In this document: one piece after another, positions 54,094 through 62,765 of the stretch | How the letters are laid out: every line of letters begins with the position of its first letter | Numbering within the stretch: position 1 is the stretch's first letter | NCBI GenBank assembly: GCA_964564695.1 | Contig: CAZMCC010000007.1 | Coordinates: 1 to 64,000 of the forward strand | Length of the DNA: 64,000 nt | Source of the DNA: CAZMCC01 sp964564695 | GTDB lineage: Bacteria > Planctomycetota > Phycisphaerae > Phycisphaerales > UBA1924 | Reading direction: 5' to 3' | The notes under the pieces: model-generated | The model's database searches: none | Told to the model about the DNA's origin: nothing | The model's input: the letters and a program-made list of their open reading frames with translations, nothing else | Program-made: the position numbers and the translations under genes

Positions 54094-54746
54094 GATCGTT
54101 CCTCGAACTTTCTCGCCATCGCTCCCGCAGCCCCCCCAGCCCCCGCAGCCCCCCCCGCATCCTCGGCCTTCACCTGCTCGGTGACGGCCAGCTCCCGCAG
54201 CATCCGCCTCCCCCGTGCGATCCTCGTCTCCACCGTCGTCTCGGGCAGACCCAGCAGCTCGCCGATCTGCCGGTAGCTCATCCCCCGGATCGCCTTGAGC
54301 AGCAGCGGCTCGCGGTAGCCCTCTTCCAATCGCTCCGCCAGCGCCAGCAACCGGCGACCGTCTTCGAGCGTCGCGCTCGAGGATGCCCCGTCGCGCCGCT
54401 CTCGCTCTCCCAGTCCCTCGCGGTGGCGCCCGGCGGCGTTCCACCACGTCCCCGGGCGCACACGGCGTCCGCTCGTGCGGGCGAGGTTGATCGCGACCGT
54501 CCGCAGCCAGGGCTTGAACGCCCCCGGATCGCGGACCTCCCCGATCCGGCTCACGAGCACCCGCGCGACCTCTTGGAGCAGGTCGTCCACGTCCGTCTCA
54601 CGCGGCTTGTGGGCCAGCAGGACCACCGCCACCCAGCGACGGTGCTCGTGCCACAACGCCTCGAGCGCCCGGCGGTCGCCCGCCAAGGCCCGTTCAAAGT
54701 CGACGGCGTCCGTCGTCCAGCCCTGGGTCGTCACCGGCGCCTCCAT
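54090..54746 (-). CDS. ECF-type RNA polymerase sigma factor
   Basis: 218 residues. Region 2: FERALAGDRRALEALWHEHR, DVDDLLQEVARVLVSRI and FKPWLRTVAINLAR. Region 4: LEEGYREPLLLKAIRGMSYR then LLGLPETTVETRIARGRRML. No C-terminal extension beyond a Gly/Ala tail (AGGAAGAGGAAGA), which is encoded by C-rich 9-bp repeats. Translationally coupled to the downstream anti-sigma gene. Divergent from tatC, with 192 bases between the starts. Confidence 0.92.
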   Translation of the reverse strand: MEAPVTTQGWTTDAVDFERALAGDRRALEALWHEHRRWVAVVLLAHKPRETDVDDLLQEVARVLVSRIGEVRDPGAFKPWLRTVAINLARTSGRRVRPGTWWNAAGRHREGLGERERRDGASSSATLEDGRRLLALAERLEEGYREPLLLKAIRGMSYRQIGELLGLPETTVETRIARGRRMLRELAVTEQVKAEDAGGAAGAGGAAGAMARKFEERS

Positions 54747-54938
54747 GCCCCCCCCACGACCCCACCGCCATCCACCACGCGTCCCAGGGGATACCTACTG
54801 GGATGCCCCGGGACTGGTTTTCCGTCAGCACCCGAGCACCCACCGGGCCGCTTTGCCCAATAGTCCGGATACCCTGCCTTCCCCCCCCGTTCCGCCCCTT
54901 CCCGGCCCACGGGCCGCGGCTGAGCCCACCCGCCCCCG

Positions 54939-55964
54939 ATGGCCGATTCCCCCACAAACCCCGATCGTCGCGACCAGCTCGGCCTCGAAATGCCGTTCGG
55001 CGACCACCTGGAAGATCTCCGGCGCCGGCTGATGTTCGCGCTGATCGGGATCGTCCCGCTCTTCGTGGCGGCCCTGTTCGTGGGGCCGTGGTTCGTGCAG
55101 ATGCTGTTCGAGCCGGTGCTCTCGGCGCTCGAGAAGAGCGGCAACCCGCCGAACATGCGGGCCGGGCTCTTCGAGTTCTTCACGTCGTACGTGAAGGTGG
55201 CCCTGGTGCTGACGATCACCGTCGGCCTGCCGTGGGTGCTGTTCCAGGCGTGGAAGTTTGTGGCCCCCGGGCTGTACGCGCACGAGCGGCGGTTCGCGTA
55301 CCTGCTCGTGCCGATGTCGGTGATCCTGTCGCTCGTGGGCGTGGTGTTCATGTACCGGGTCATGCTCCCGGTGGTCGTGGCGTTCTTCATCGCCCTGAAC
55401 GCCGGCGTGCACGGGCGCGCGAGCCCGATTGTCGAGCAGTTCGACGCCGCGCCCGCGATGACCATTCCGACGTACGAGGGCGATCCCGCCAACCCGGTTG
55501 CCGGGCAGATGTGGGTGAACCGGGTGCTCAACCAGTGGCGCATCGCGCTGCCCGACAAGGAGGGCGTCATCACCATCTGGTCCAGCTCGCTCATCCGGGG
55601 GGACCAGCTCCTCCGCCAGGAGTTCGGCGTCAAGGAGTACATCGACATCGTGTTCGACTTTGCTCTGGCGTTCGCTATCGCGTTCCAGGCCCCCGTCGCC
55701 GTGCTGCTTTTGGGCTGGGCCGGCATCATCGAACCCGCGTTGATGAAGAAGTACCGACGGCACGCGATCATGGTCTGCACCGTGGTCGGCGCCATCCTCA
55801 CGCCCGCGGACCCGATCTCGATCTTCCTGCTCGCGATCCCGCTGTACCTGCTCTACGAGCTGGGCCTCGCGATGCTCCGCTGGCTCCCCGCCGACCGCGT
55901 CGCCCGCGGCCTGGGCATGCGCAACACCCACGAGCCCCACGAGCCCGAGGCCTCCGGCCCGTGA
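54939..55964 (+). CDS. tatC: Sec-independent protein translocase TatC
   Basis: 341 residues against about 250 for most TatC. N-terminal GDHLEDLRRRLMFALIGI (the conserved FxxHLxELRxR), six membrane segments, and the late LLLGWAGIIEPALMKKYRRH and ILTPADPISIFLLAIPLYLL blocks are present. The extra length is a ~75-residue hydrophilic insertion in the periplasmic loop between helices 3 and 4 (GVHGRASPIVEQFDAAPAMT through LIRGDQLLRQEFGVKEYIDI). tadA follows with a GTGA overlap. Confidence 0.95.
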   Translation: MADSPTNPDRRDQLGLEMPFGDHLEDLRRRLMFALIGIVPLFVAALFVGPWFVQMLFEPVLSALEKSGNPPNMRAGLFEFFTSYVKVALVLTITVGLPWVLFQAWKFVAPGLYAHERRFAYLLVPMSVILSLVGVVFMYRVMLPVVVAFFIALNAGVHGRASPIVEQFDAAPAMTIPTYEGDPANPVAGQMWVNRVLNQWRIALPDKEGVITIWSSSLIRGDQLLRQEFGVKEYIDIVFDFALAFAIAFQAPVAVLLLGWAGIIEPALMKKYRRHAIMVCTVVGAILTPADPISIFLLAIPLYLLYELGLAMLRWLPADRVARGLGMRNTHEPHEPEASGP

Positions 55965-56470
55965 GCCCCGCGCCCGCCGATGCCGCCGCGACACCGATCG
56001 ACCTCGCGATGATGGGCCGCGCGCTCGAGCTGGCGCGTGCCGCGGGAGCGGCCGGCGAAGTCCCTGTTGGCGCCGTCGTCTACGTCACCGCCGACGTGGG
56101 GGGGGCACGCATCGTCGGCGAGGCCGGCAACGAGCGCGAGCGCACGCAGGACCCCTCGGCCCACGCTGAGCTGCTCGCCCTCCGCCAGGCCGCCGCGACC
56201 CTGGGCACCTTCCGCCTCACCGACTGCACCCTCGTCGTCACCCTTGAACCCTGCCCGATGTGCGCAGGTGCCGTCGTGAACGCCCGCGTCGGGCGCCTCG
56301 TCTTCGGCTGCACCGACCCCAAGGCCGGCGCGTGCGGCACGCTCATGTCGATCACCACCGACCCGCGCCTCAACCACCGTGTCACGCCCATCGGCGGAGT
56401 GATGGCCGAGGAATCGGCCGCGCTGCTCCGCGACTTCTTCAAGTCACTCCGCGCCGGCGGCGGTGCATGA
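55961..56470 (+). CDS. tadA: tRNA-specific adenosine deaminase (A34 to I)
   Basis: 169 residues. Zinc site HAE (AHAELLALRQAA) and PCxxC (VVTLEPCPMCAGAVVNARV); the family tail DPKAGACGTLMSITTDPRLN then GGVMAEESAALLRDFFKSLR is complete. Deaminates wobble adenosine of tRNA(Arg) ACG; the overall pattern is closer to TadA than to cytosine or guanine deaminases. A short insertion sits after strand 1 (VVYVTADVGGARIVGE). GTG 55961 overlaps the tatC stop; ATGA couples it to the next gene. Confidence 0.9.
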   Translation: MSPAPADAAATPIDLAMMGRALELARAAGAAGEVPVGAVVYVTADVGGARIVGEAGNERERTQDPSAHAELLALRQAAATLGTFRLTDCTLVVTLEPCPMCAGAVVNARVGRLVFGCTDPKAGACGTLMSITTDPRLNHRVTPIGGVMAEESAALLRDFFKSLRAGGGA

Positions 56471-56880
56471 TGCTCCGCGGGATCGAAGACTCTCGCGGCA
56501 GGATGCGCTCGGTCTTCCCCGTCGCCGTGTCGTGGGCGAACGACCCCAAGGGCGCGCCGACGCCCGCGCGGGCCGGGCTGGGCCGGCTCATTTCCATCGG
56601 TGTCCCCGTCGCCGTGCTCATCGTGCTGGCGGTGGGCTTCACGACGGTTTCGCGGAGCCCGGCGCTGCTCGCCGTGGGAGTCGCCGTCGCCGGCGTCCTG
56701 GGCGCATCGCTGGTCTGGATGACCAGGTCCATGGGCAGCCCCGCGCCCACGTACGACGCGTTCACGGCCCTGCTCGCCAACGACTTCTGCCCCGGCTGTG
56801 GCTACGGCATCGGCGACATCCGCCCCGAGCACGACGGCTGCACGGTCTGCCCCGAGTGCGGGGCCGCGTGGCGGCGCTGA
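56467..56880 (+). CDS. Small membrane protein with C-terminal zinc ribbon
   Basis: 137 residues. Two membrane segments (LISIGVPVAVLIVLAVGFTT; LLAVGVAVAGVLGASLVWM) and a C-terminal ribbon with paired Cys: CPGCGYGIGD and CTVCPECGAAW. ATG 56467 overlaps the tadA stop. A member of the same ribbon family as four other genes in the window. Function unknown. Confidence 0.7.
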   Translation: MMLRGIEDSRGRMRSVFPVAVSWANDPKGAPTPARAGLGRLISIGVPVAVLIVLAVGFTTVSRSPALLAVGVAVAGVLGASLVWMTRSMGSPAPTYDAFTALLANDFCPGCGYGIGDIRPEHDGCTVCPECGAAWRR

Positions 56881-56913
56881 CCGGCGGGGGCAGTGGGGGT
56901 ACCGTCGTCCGTC

Positions 56914-57864
56914 ATGCCCGAGCTCCCCGAAGTTGAGTGCGTGCGCCGGTCGCTCGAGCGGCTCGTCCTGGGCGCGCGGATCGTGGGTGTCGACGTCCGA
57001 CGCTCCGACATCATCGCCCGTGCCGGCGCCGATGCTCCCACGGGCCGTGCCCGCGCCCGGCGCAAAGCCGGCGCATCCGCACGCATCCCCCGCGCCGAAC
57101 TCCTCGTCGGCAGCGTCGTCACCGCAGTCCTTCGCCACGGCAAGCAGCTCGCCCTTATCGGCGACGCCCACGGCGTCCCGCACGTCCTCATGGGCCACCT
57201 CGGCATGACCGGCCACTTCATCCACGCCCGACGCACCGAGGCCCTCTCCGAGACCGACCACGTGCACGTCGTGTGGCGCCTCGCCGTGCCCGCCAGCGCG
57301 CCGGACTGGACCCATCGCCTCGCCTTCCGCGACCCGCGCCGCTTCGGCGGGCTCACCACGTTCCCCAGCGCCAGCGCGCTCGAGGAGCACTGGTCCCACA
57401 TCGGCCCCGACGCGCTCACGATAACCCCCGACGCCCTCGCCGCCGCGGCCGGCGCATCGTCCCGCGCGATCAAGGCTTTGCTCCTGGACCAGCAGGCCAT
57501 CGCCGGCGTCGGCAACATCTACGCCGACGAGGCCCTCTTCGACAGCCGCATACGCCCAACCACTCCCGCCCGCGCGCTCGACGCACCCGCGCTCACCCGC
57601 CTCGCCGCGGCGATCCGCAGCATCCTCGCCAATGCGATCGACGCCGGCGGCTCCACCGTGCGCAGCTACACCGACGCCGACGGCGCCCGCGGCGCCGCAC
57701 AGAACTCCCACCGCGTCTACGGCCGTGCCGGGGAGGCCTGCGTCACCTGCGGCGGCGTCCTCGCCTCCGGCCAGGTGGCCCAGCGCACGACCGTCTGGTG
57801 CCCCACATGCCAGCCCGCCGTCCCAGTCCGCCGGGCCCGAACGCGGGGGCGCTTGTCCACATGA
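56914..57864 (+). CDS. mutM: Formamidopyrimidine-DNA glycosylase
   Basis: 316 residues. MPELPEVECVRRSLER gives the catalytic Pro2/Glu3; RHGKQLALIGD the conserved Lys; MGHLGMTGHF, DPRRFGG and LLLDQQAIAGVGNIYADEAL follow; the C-terminal zinc finger is CVTCGG...CPTCQ. Removes 8-oxoguanine and cleaves the abasic site. A ~20-residue insertion (GADAPTGRARARRKAGASA) sits after the first strand pair. TACCGT lies eight bases before the ATG. A DnaA-box-like TTGTCCACA overlaps its stop codon. Confidence 0.94.
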   Translation: MPELPEVECVRRSLERLVLGARIVGVDVRRSDIIARAGADAPTGRARARRKAGASARIPRAELLVGSVVTAVLRHGKQLALIGDAHGVPHVLMGHLGMTGHFIHARRTEALSETDHVHVVWRLAVPASAPDWTHRLAFRDPRRFGGLTTFPSASALEEHWSHIGPDALTITPDALAAAAGASSRAIKALLLDQQAIAGVGNIYADEALFDSRIRPTTPARALDAPALTRLAAAIRSILANAIDAGGSTVRSYTDADGARGAAQNSHRVYGRAGEACVTCGGVLASGQVAQRTTVWCPTCQPAVPVRRARTRGRLST

Positions 57865-58200
57865 TCCGGTGTCTCCCGGGCGCCTTCGGGTCCGCTCGCT
57901 CCCGCGGAAAGTCCGAGCGGTCCTTCCTCTTCCCCTCTTCTCTTCTTACAGATCTAAAGATGATGGTGATGAATAGCAGGGCTTGGTGGACTGTGGAGTC
58001 TCGGCGTGCCAGCGGCACACGAGGCGGCAATTCTCGATGATTTCTCTCTCCCGGCCACCCGGAGCAACCTGTCGCTTCGCGTGTCGGGTTGTCTCGGCCA
58101 GAGTGGTCCTGGGCGCCAAGTCCGGGTCACCCGCCCAACCGCCTGTCGGCCCCCGCCCCGGGGCCAAGCGCCGCTGCCAACTGCCGGGCGCTTATCCACA
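57853..58200. other. Candidate replication origin (oriC) beside dnaA
   Basis: The 397-bp gap 57865-58261 is the longest gene-free stretch between intact genes. It holds a perfect DnaA box TTATCCACA (58192-58200), TTGTCCACA at its edge (57853-57861, inside the end of mutM), a partial inverted box (57992-58000, TCCACA core on the minus strand), and an AT-richer stretch 57945-57980 (TCTTACAGATCTAAAGATGA) with GAT triplets that might be an unwinding region. It lies directly 3' of dnaA. Box number is low for an origin, so this is a candidate only. Confidence 0.45.
57889..57948 (+). terminator. Possible terminator of mutM
   Basis: CCGCTCG (57892-57898) pairs with CGAGCGG (57914-57920), extendable by two G-C pairs across a mismatch, followed by a pyrimidine-rich tract of about 25 bases that is T/C rather than pure T. 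Confidence 0.4.
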
Positions 58201-58261
58201 GCGAGTCCCCGCGCCAAGCGCCACCCCGATTCACCCTTGTTCACGGGAGAAACCGTCGCAA

Positions 58262-59662
58262 TTAGACAGTCTGATCGCGGATCCGCTGCTCGAGCGTCGT
58301 CATCACCCGGGCGAAGTCGTTGTCCTGGGTGCTCCGGTCCGCGATGGTCTTGAGCGCGTGCAGCACCGTCGTGTGGTCGCGCCCGCCGAAGTACCCGCCG
58401 ATCTCCTCGAGCGAGTGACGCGTGAGCTTGCGGGCCAGTGCCATGCACACCTGACGCGGCAGCGCCACCGAGCGGTGGCGGCGCTTGCTCTGCAGGTCCG
58501 TGACCTTGACGCCGTAGAAGCCGGTGGTGACTTCGATGATCGTCTGGATGTGCACCTGGCGCTCGGCCCTGGTGTCGTCGCCCAGCGCGGTCCGCGCGAG
58601 GTCGAGCGTAATGGGGCGCTGCTCGACGCTCGCCATGATCTGGAGCTTGACGATCGCGCCCTCGAGCTCACGGATGTTCGTGTCGAGCTTCGCGGCGACG
58701 TACCCCGCGACATCGTCCGGCAGTTCCATCTGGCGCAGGCGCGCCTTGTTCTTGAGGATCTGCACCCGTGTCTCGTACCCGGGCTTGTCGACCGAGCTTA
58801 CCAGGCCCCACTTGAACCGGCTCACGAGCCGGTCCTCGAGGTCGGGGATGTCCTCCGGCGGCGCATCGCTCGACAGCACGATCTGCTTGTGCGCCTGGAA
58901 CAGCGCGTTGAAGGTGTGGAAGAACTCCTCCTGCGAGCTTTCTTTTTTCGACAGGAAGTGGATGTCGTCGATCACCAGCACGTCCACGTCGCGGAACTTG
59001 TGCCGGAAGCGGCTCATCCGCTGGGCCCGCACGCTCTCGGTGAACTGCGTGATGAACCCCTCCGCCGACGTGTAATAGATCCGCGTCTGCGGGCGCTCGG
59101 CGAGGATCTTCAGGCACACCGCCTGCAGCAGGTGCGTCTTGCCCAGCCCCACGTCGCCGTGCACGAAGTACGGGTTGTACGCGCGGCCCGGGGACACCGA
59201 GACCGCCTGGGCCGCGGCGTGCGCCAGCCGGTTCCCCGGCCCCACGATGAAGTGATCGAACGCGTAGTCCGGGTTCAGCGGCAGCGAGTCCGCGTACGCC
59301 CACTCGGGCGCCCGGTCGCCCTCGGGCCACGGGGCCGGCTCGGAGACCTCGAAGCTCTCGGCCATCGGCGGCGCCATCGCCGGCACACCCACACCCTGCA
59401 CATATTCCTCACCCACGAACCGCAGCGCGAGCAGGTGACCGGTGACGGCCTGGGCCGCCTCGCGGAAGGGCGGCACGCACTGACGCTGGAGATAGTCGCG
59501 GTGCACCGCCGAGTGCACCCGCAACAGCAGCGTTCCCCCGTCGACCCCCGCCGGCTCGATCTCCTCGAACCACTGACGGCAGATGGTCGGGTGATGCGCG
59601 CGGAGATAGCGGAGCATCCCGCTCCAGATTTCTCGATCGTGCTCGGACGCGTTGTGCGGCAT
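58262..59662 (-). CDS. dnaA: Chromosomal replication initiator protein DnaA
   Basis: 466 residues. Domain I (WSGMLRYLRAHHPTICRQWF), a short domain II, AAA+ domain III with Walker A GDVGLGKTHLLQ and Walker B VLVIDDIHFLSKKES, and the domain IV helix-turn-helix with the DnaA signature IGGYFGGRDHTTVLHA. Loads helicase at oriC. ATG 59662 has no good Shine-Dalgarno site; a near-consensus promoter lies about 150 bases upstream. Neighbours are mutM (convergent, across the oriC candidate) and an RNase Z-like gene upstream; dnaN and gyrB are not adjacent. Confidence 0.97.
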   Translation of the reverse strand: MPHNASEHDREIWSGMLRYLRAHHPTICRQWFEEIEPAGVDGGTLLLRVHSAVHRDYLQRQCVPPFREAAQAVTGHLLALRFVGEEYVQGVGVPAMAPPMAESFEVSEPAPWPEGDRAPEWAYADSLPLNPDYAFDHFIVGPGNRLAHAAAQAVSVSPGRAYNPYFVHGDVGLGKTHLLQAVCLKILAERPQTRIYYTSAEGFITQFTESVRAQRMSRFRHKFRDVDVLVIDDIHFLSKKESSQEEFFHTFNALFQAHKQIVLSSDAPPEDIPDLEDRLVSRFKWGLVSSVDKPGYETRVQILKNKARLRQMELPDDVAGYVAAKLDTNIRELEGAIVKLQIMASVEQRPITLDLARTALGDDTRAERQVHIQTIIEVTTGFYGVKVTDLQSKRRHRSVALPRQVCMALARKLTRHSLEEIGGYFGGRDHTTVLHALKTIADRSTQDNDFARVMTTLEQRIRDQTV

Positions 59663-59811
59663 GGACAGGCGACACCCTCACGAAGGACGCGAATTCGCCC
59701 CGCGCTGGCCGTGGAGGGGGGAAGGCACACCGACACAGGAAACGGGCGCATCGTGCGGCAAACGGACTCAACGTCGGGACGCTCCGTGCCCCGCCGACTG
59801 CGCGACATGCC

Positions 59812-59840
59812 AATGTATCCGACAAGCTTTGCACCGTCAA
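59812..59840 (-). promoter_or_regulatory. Promoter of dnaA
   Basis: Minus strand TTGACG (59835-59840), 17-base spacer, TACATT (59812-59817). The predicted start is near 59805, giving a leader of about 140 bases before ATG 59662. Confidence 0.65.
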
Positions 59841-59878
59841 CGGAGATCCCGTTGATCGTGCAGTTGGGGGTGTGGGGT

Positions 59879-60835
59879 TTATTCTCCCTCGGCCTGCGCT
59901 CCGCCGCCGCCACCAGCGCCCCCGCCGCCGCCCCCGCCCAGTTCCGCCTCCTGGCGTTCATATCGCTCACGGTTCGCCCGGTGGTCCATCAGCAGCTGGA
60001 TCTTCTCCACCCGCTCCTTGCCCGCGACCGCGGCGATCGCCTTGCGAGCGTCGGCGAGGTTCGTGCGGCGGCTCAGGTGGATAAGCACGAGATGCTGGCA
60101 TTCGAGCACGCGCAGCCACTCGCCGATGTCGTCGGCGTGCATGTGCATCCCGACCTTGGCCCGCTCCTTGTGGTCCGGCTCGGTGAACGTGCACTCGCAG
60201 ATGATGATCTGCGCCTTGCGCACGTCCTCGCGCACCAGGTGCGGCCCCGGGGCCGTGTCGCCCAGGTACGCCACCAGCGGGATGTCCAGCGTCCGCGTGA
60301 TCTCGACGCCGCGGTCCTTGAGCTCGCGCAGCTTCTCCTGCGGCAGGCCCACGTATTCCTGCTTGAGCTTCGAGCGCTTCTCGACCACGGTGTAGCCGAA
60401 CGCCGGCACGGTGTGCTCGACCTCGAAGCCGCGGAGCACCGTGTTGTTCTTGATCTGGATTTCCTGCCCCGGCTCGAGCCCGATGACGTTGAACGGCGTC
60501 GTCTGGCGCTCGAGTTCCACGTATCCCGCCATCATCTGCTCGATCGACTTCGCCAGGCGCAGGTCGCACACGATCGTGCCCGCGCCCATCCCCTGGAAGT
60601 ACCGCTGCGAGCAGAAGTACGCCAGGCCCCCGATGTGGTCCATGTGCCCGTGGCTGATGCACAGGTGCTTGGAGGGCAGGGCCGCACGCGGACACATGCC
60701 GATGTCAAAGCACACATCGAGCTCGGGCACCATCACGCTCGTCGCCTCGCCGGCGATCGACGTGCCCTGTACCCTCATGGGCGGCAGGTACAGAAATCCG
60801 AGCGAGCCTTCCCGCGGGGGGGGCCTGGGGATCAT
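59879..60835 (-). CDS. Ribonuclease Z-like metallo-beta-lactamase-fold hydrolase
   Basis: 318 residues. The metal motif is ISHGHMDHIGGLAYF (HxHxDH); VEHTVPAFGYTVVEKR resembles the RNase Z block, with LVAYLGDTAPG (the aspartate ligand), ICECTF and HLVLIHLSRR downstream. These support tRNA 3'-processing endonuclease or a close relative. The exosite arm is not obvious, so a different phosphodiesterase is possible. The C-terminus is an oligo-Gly/Ala tail. ATG 60835 has GGAGG upstream. Confidence 0.8.
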   Translation of the reverse strand: MIPRPPPREGSLGFLYLPPMRVQGTSIAGEATSVMVPELDVCFDIGMCPRAALPSKHLCISHGHMDHIGGLAYFCSQRYFQGMGAGTIVCDLRLAKSIEQMMAGYVELERQTTPFNVIGLEPGQEIQIKNNTVLRGFEVEHTVPAFGYTVVEKRSKLKQEYVGLPQEKLRELKDRGVEITRTLDIPLVAYLGDTAPGPHLVREDVRKAQIIICECTFTEPDHKERAKVGMHMHADDIGEWLRVLECQHLVLIHLSRRTNLADARKAIAAVAGKERVEKIQLLMDHRANRERYERQEAELGGGGGGGAGGGGGAQAEGE

Positions 60836-60920
60836 CGCAAATCCTCCGGACCCCGGCGGTGAGGCCGGAGTGGGGTGGCGTCAGGGACGTTGGACGCCGG
60901 AGGATAGGCGAAGACGTGAC

Positions 60921-61988
60921 TTATTGACGGACTTCGGTGCGGCACGTCACGAACAGCGCCCCGTCTTCGGCCACGATCCCCACGATCCGCACACGCCGTC
61001 CGTCGGCAAGGCGGATGGTCGGGTTCTTGGCCACCGGACCGTTGCCGTTGAGAGCCGCCAGCAGGGTGCCCGTCGCGGGCAATGCGCGGATGTCGTCGGG
61101 GATGTTCTTGGTGACGAGCGTGGGCTTGGGCGCCGCTGCGGCCGCGCCCCCGCCCCCCCCGCCCGCAATCGCCGTCCCCTGCTTCGCGGGGGTGGGGGTG
61201 CCCGCCTCGTCGGGCAGGAACCAGTTCGCCGGCAGCGCGAGGCGTCCGACGTGCACCCACGTCGCGCGGAGCCACAGCGCCCCGTCCTCATCGATCGTCG
61301 GGTCGAGCGTCACCCACAGGTACCGCTCCGTGCCGTGCGCCACCGCCCGAACGCCCAGCACGATGTCGTCGTGCCGGAAGTCCACCTGCAGCTGGGCCAC
61401 CTGGCTCGGCCAGCGGAAGTTGTCCGACTGGTTCCGGATCCACATCGGCAGGCGCACCGCCAGCCACGCGTTCACTTCCTCGGGCGTCAGGCGCACCGTC
61501 CACGCCTCGCTCGTCAGCAGCCCCGGCGTCCGCTCCACGCTCGGGCGAACCTCGCTCAAAAGATCGACCGCCCCGTTCTCGACGGCGTCCGCCACCGCGA
61601 CCGTGTGCGGATTGCTCGCGTCGACCGGCTCCCACCACGCCGGCGCCTGATCGGCCAGCCACCCGGCCACGATCACGCCGCCGGTGATGAGCCCCGCCAG
61701 GAACAGCCCCGACCCGATGAGCACCGACTTGCGGCGCGGCAGGCGCCGCCGCCTGGCGATGGCGCCCTGCGGCCCGCGTGATCGGGGCGGCGAGATGTCA
61801 ACCGCTTCGCGCGGAACAACGACGACTTCGGGTTCGCTCACGGCCTCGGGCGGTGTGACCGCGGGGACATCGGCCTCTACCGGCGTCGACGATTCGATCA
61901 GGTCGGCCTGCGGCGCTTCCCGGGGCGCCCCCTCGTCGGGAACACCCAGCGCCGGTTTGCTCGCGCGTTTGCGTCGACGATTCGCCAT
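60921..61988 (-). CDS. Bitopic membrane protein of unknown function
   Basis: 355 residues. A basic N-terminus (MANRRRKRASK), an acidic, Pro-rich stretch, RRRRLPRRK, one membrane helix (SVLIGSGLFLAGLITGGVIV) and a ~240-residue extracytoplasmic domain with RLTPEEVNAWLAVRLPMWI and FRHDDIVLGVRAVAHGTERY. A Gly/Ala run (AGGGGGGAAAAAP) splits this domain. TAGAAT lies 13 bases before the ATG. The domain is not recognised by name; it may bind peptidoglycan or envelope proteins, but nothing in the sequence proves this. Confidence 0.68.
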   Translation of the reverse strand: MANRRRKRASKPALGVPDEGAPREAPQADLIESSTPVEADVPAVTPPEAVSEPEVVVVPREAVDISPPRSRGPQGAIARRRRLPRRKSVLIGSGLFLAGLITGGVIVAGWLADQAPAWWEPVDASNPHTVAVADAVENGAVDLLSEVRPSVERTPGLLTSEAWTVRLTPEEVNAWLAVRLPMWIRNQSDNFRWPSQVAQLQVDFRHDDIVLGVRAVAHGTERYLWVTLDPTIDEDGALWLRATWVHVGRLALPANWFLPDEAGTPTPAKQGTAIAGGGGGGAAAAAPKPTLVTKNIPDDIRALPATGTLLAALNGNGPVAKNPTIRLADGRRVRIVGIVAEDGALFVTCRTEVRQ

Positions 61989-62052
61989 GGGAGCAACCAG
62001 AATTCTAGTAACTCTCGTCATGACGTCGGCACACATGGGCAAGAACAAACGG

Positions 62053-62095
62053 CAAAAAGAAAGCGACCCGGAAGCCGTGAGGCACACCGGGTCGC
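62053..62095 (-). terminator. Rho-independent terminator after rpsI
   Basis: Perfect 9-bp stem GCGACCCGG/CCGGGTCGC (62063-62071 with 62087-62095), followed on the minus strand by TTTCTTTTTG. It lies about 45 bases after the rpsI stop. Confidence 0.88.
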
Positions 62096-62137
62096 GTGGG
62101 CTGATGATGCTGCCCCCCGGGAAGGGGGAGATCGGCA

Positions 62138-62674
62138 TTACCGCTTGGAGAACTGGAACCGACGACGCGCACCGGCCTGGCCGTACTTCTTGCGCTCCAC
62201 GTCGCGGTCGTCACGCGTCAGGAAGCCGTTGTCGCGCAGAGCCTGCTCGAGCGTCGGGTCGTAGGCCCGCAGGGCCCGCGAGATCCCCAGGAGCACGGCC
62301 CCAGCCTGGCCCATGTACCCGCCACCGGAGCAGCGGATGACCACGTCCAGCCGGCCCATCATGCTCGTGGCCTTGAGCGGGGCGTAGCAGTCGTTGCGGT
62401 CCCGCTCCTCGGCGAAATACTGCTCGACGGTCTTGAACTTCTTCGAGTCGATCTGCACCTTGACCGAACCCTCGGCGCCCTTCGCCGGGCGGATGCGCAC
62501 GCGGGCCACCGCGGTCTTGCGGCGACCCGTGCCCCACCACCACCCGCTCTTGGGGGCTTCGGGCTTGCGCATCGGGCGAACGATCGCCTCGGCCGCCTTG
62601 GGCACCACGGGGCTGGTGGAAATGCCGGCAAAGGCGGGGTTGCTGACGGCGGCGGGGGGGTTGGTCTCGGGCAT
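62138..62674 (-). CDS. rpsI: Ribosomal protein S9 (uS9)
   Basis: 178 residues. The S9 core starts at GTGRRKTAVARVRI and continues through QAGAVLLGISRALRAYDPT and FLTRDDRDVERKKYGQAGAR to the basic end RRRFQFSKR. An N-terminal extension of ~45 residues (PETNPPAAVSNPAFAGIST) precedes it, longer than in most bacteria. Follows rplM after 91 bases on the same strand, the conserved operon order, and ends at a strong terminator. Confidence 0.96.
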   Translation of the reverse strand: MPETNPPAAVSNPAFAGISTSPVVPKAAEAIVRPMRKPEAPKSGWWWGTGRRKTAVARVRIRPAKGAEGSVKVQIDSKKFKTVEQYFAEERDRNDCYAPLKATSMMGRLDVVIRCSGGGYMGQAGAVLLGISRALRAYDPTLEQALRDNGFLTRDDRDVERKKYGQAGARRRFQFSKR

Positions 62675-62765
62675 GGCTTTGGCTCGAATGCGGTCGTCTA
62701 ATCAAGATAGCGAAGGCGTGGTCAGTCGGTGGATGCGGTGGGGGGGGAGGTGGAGCGATGAACGC

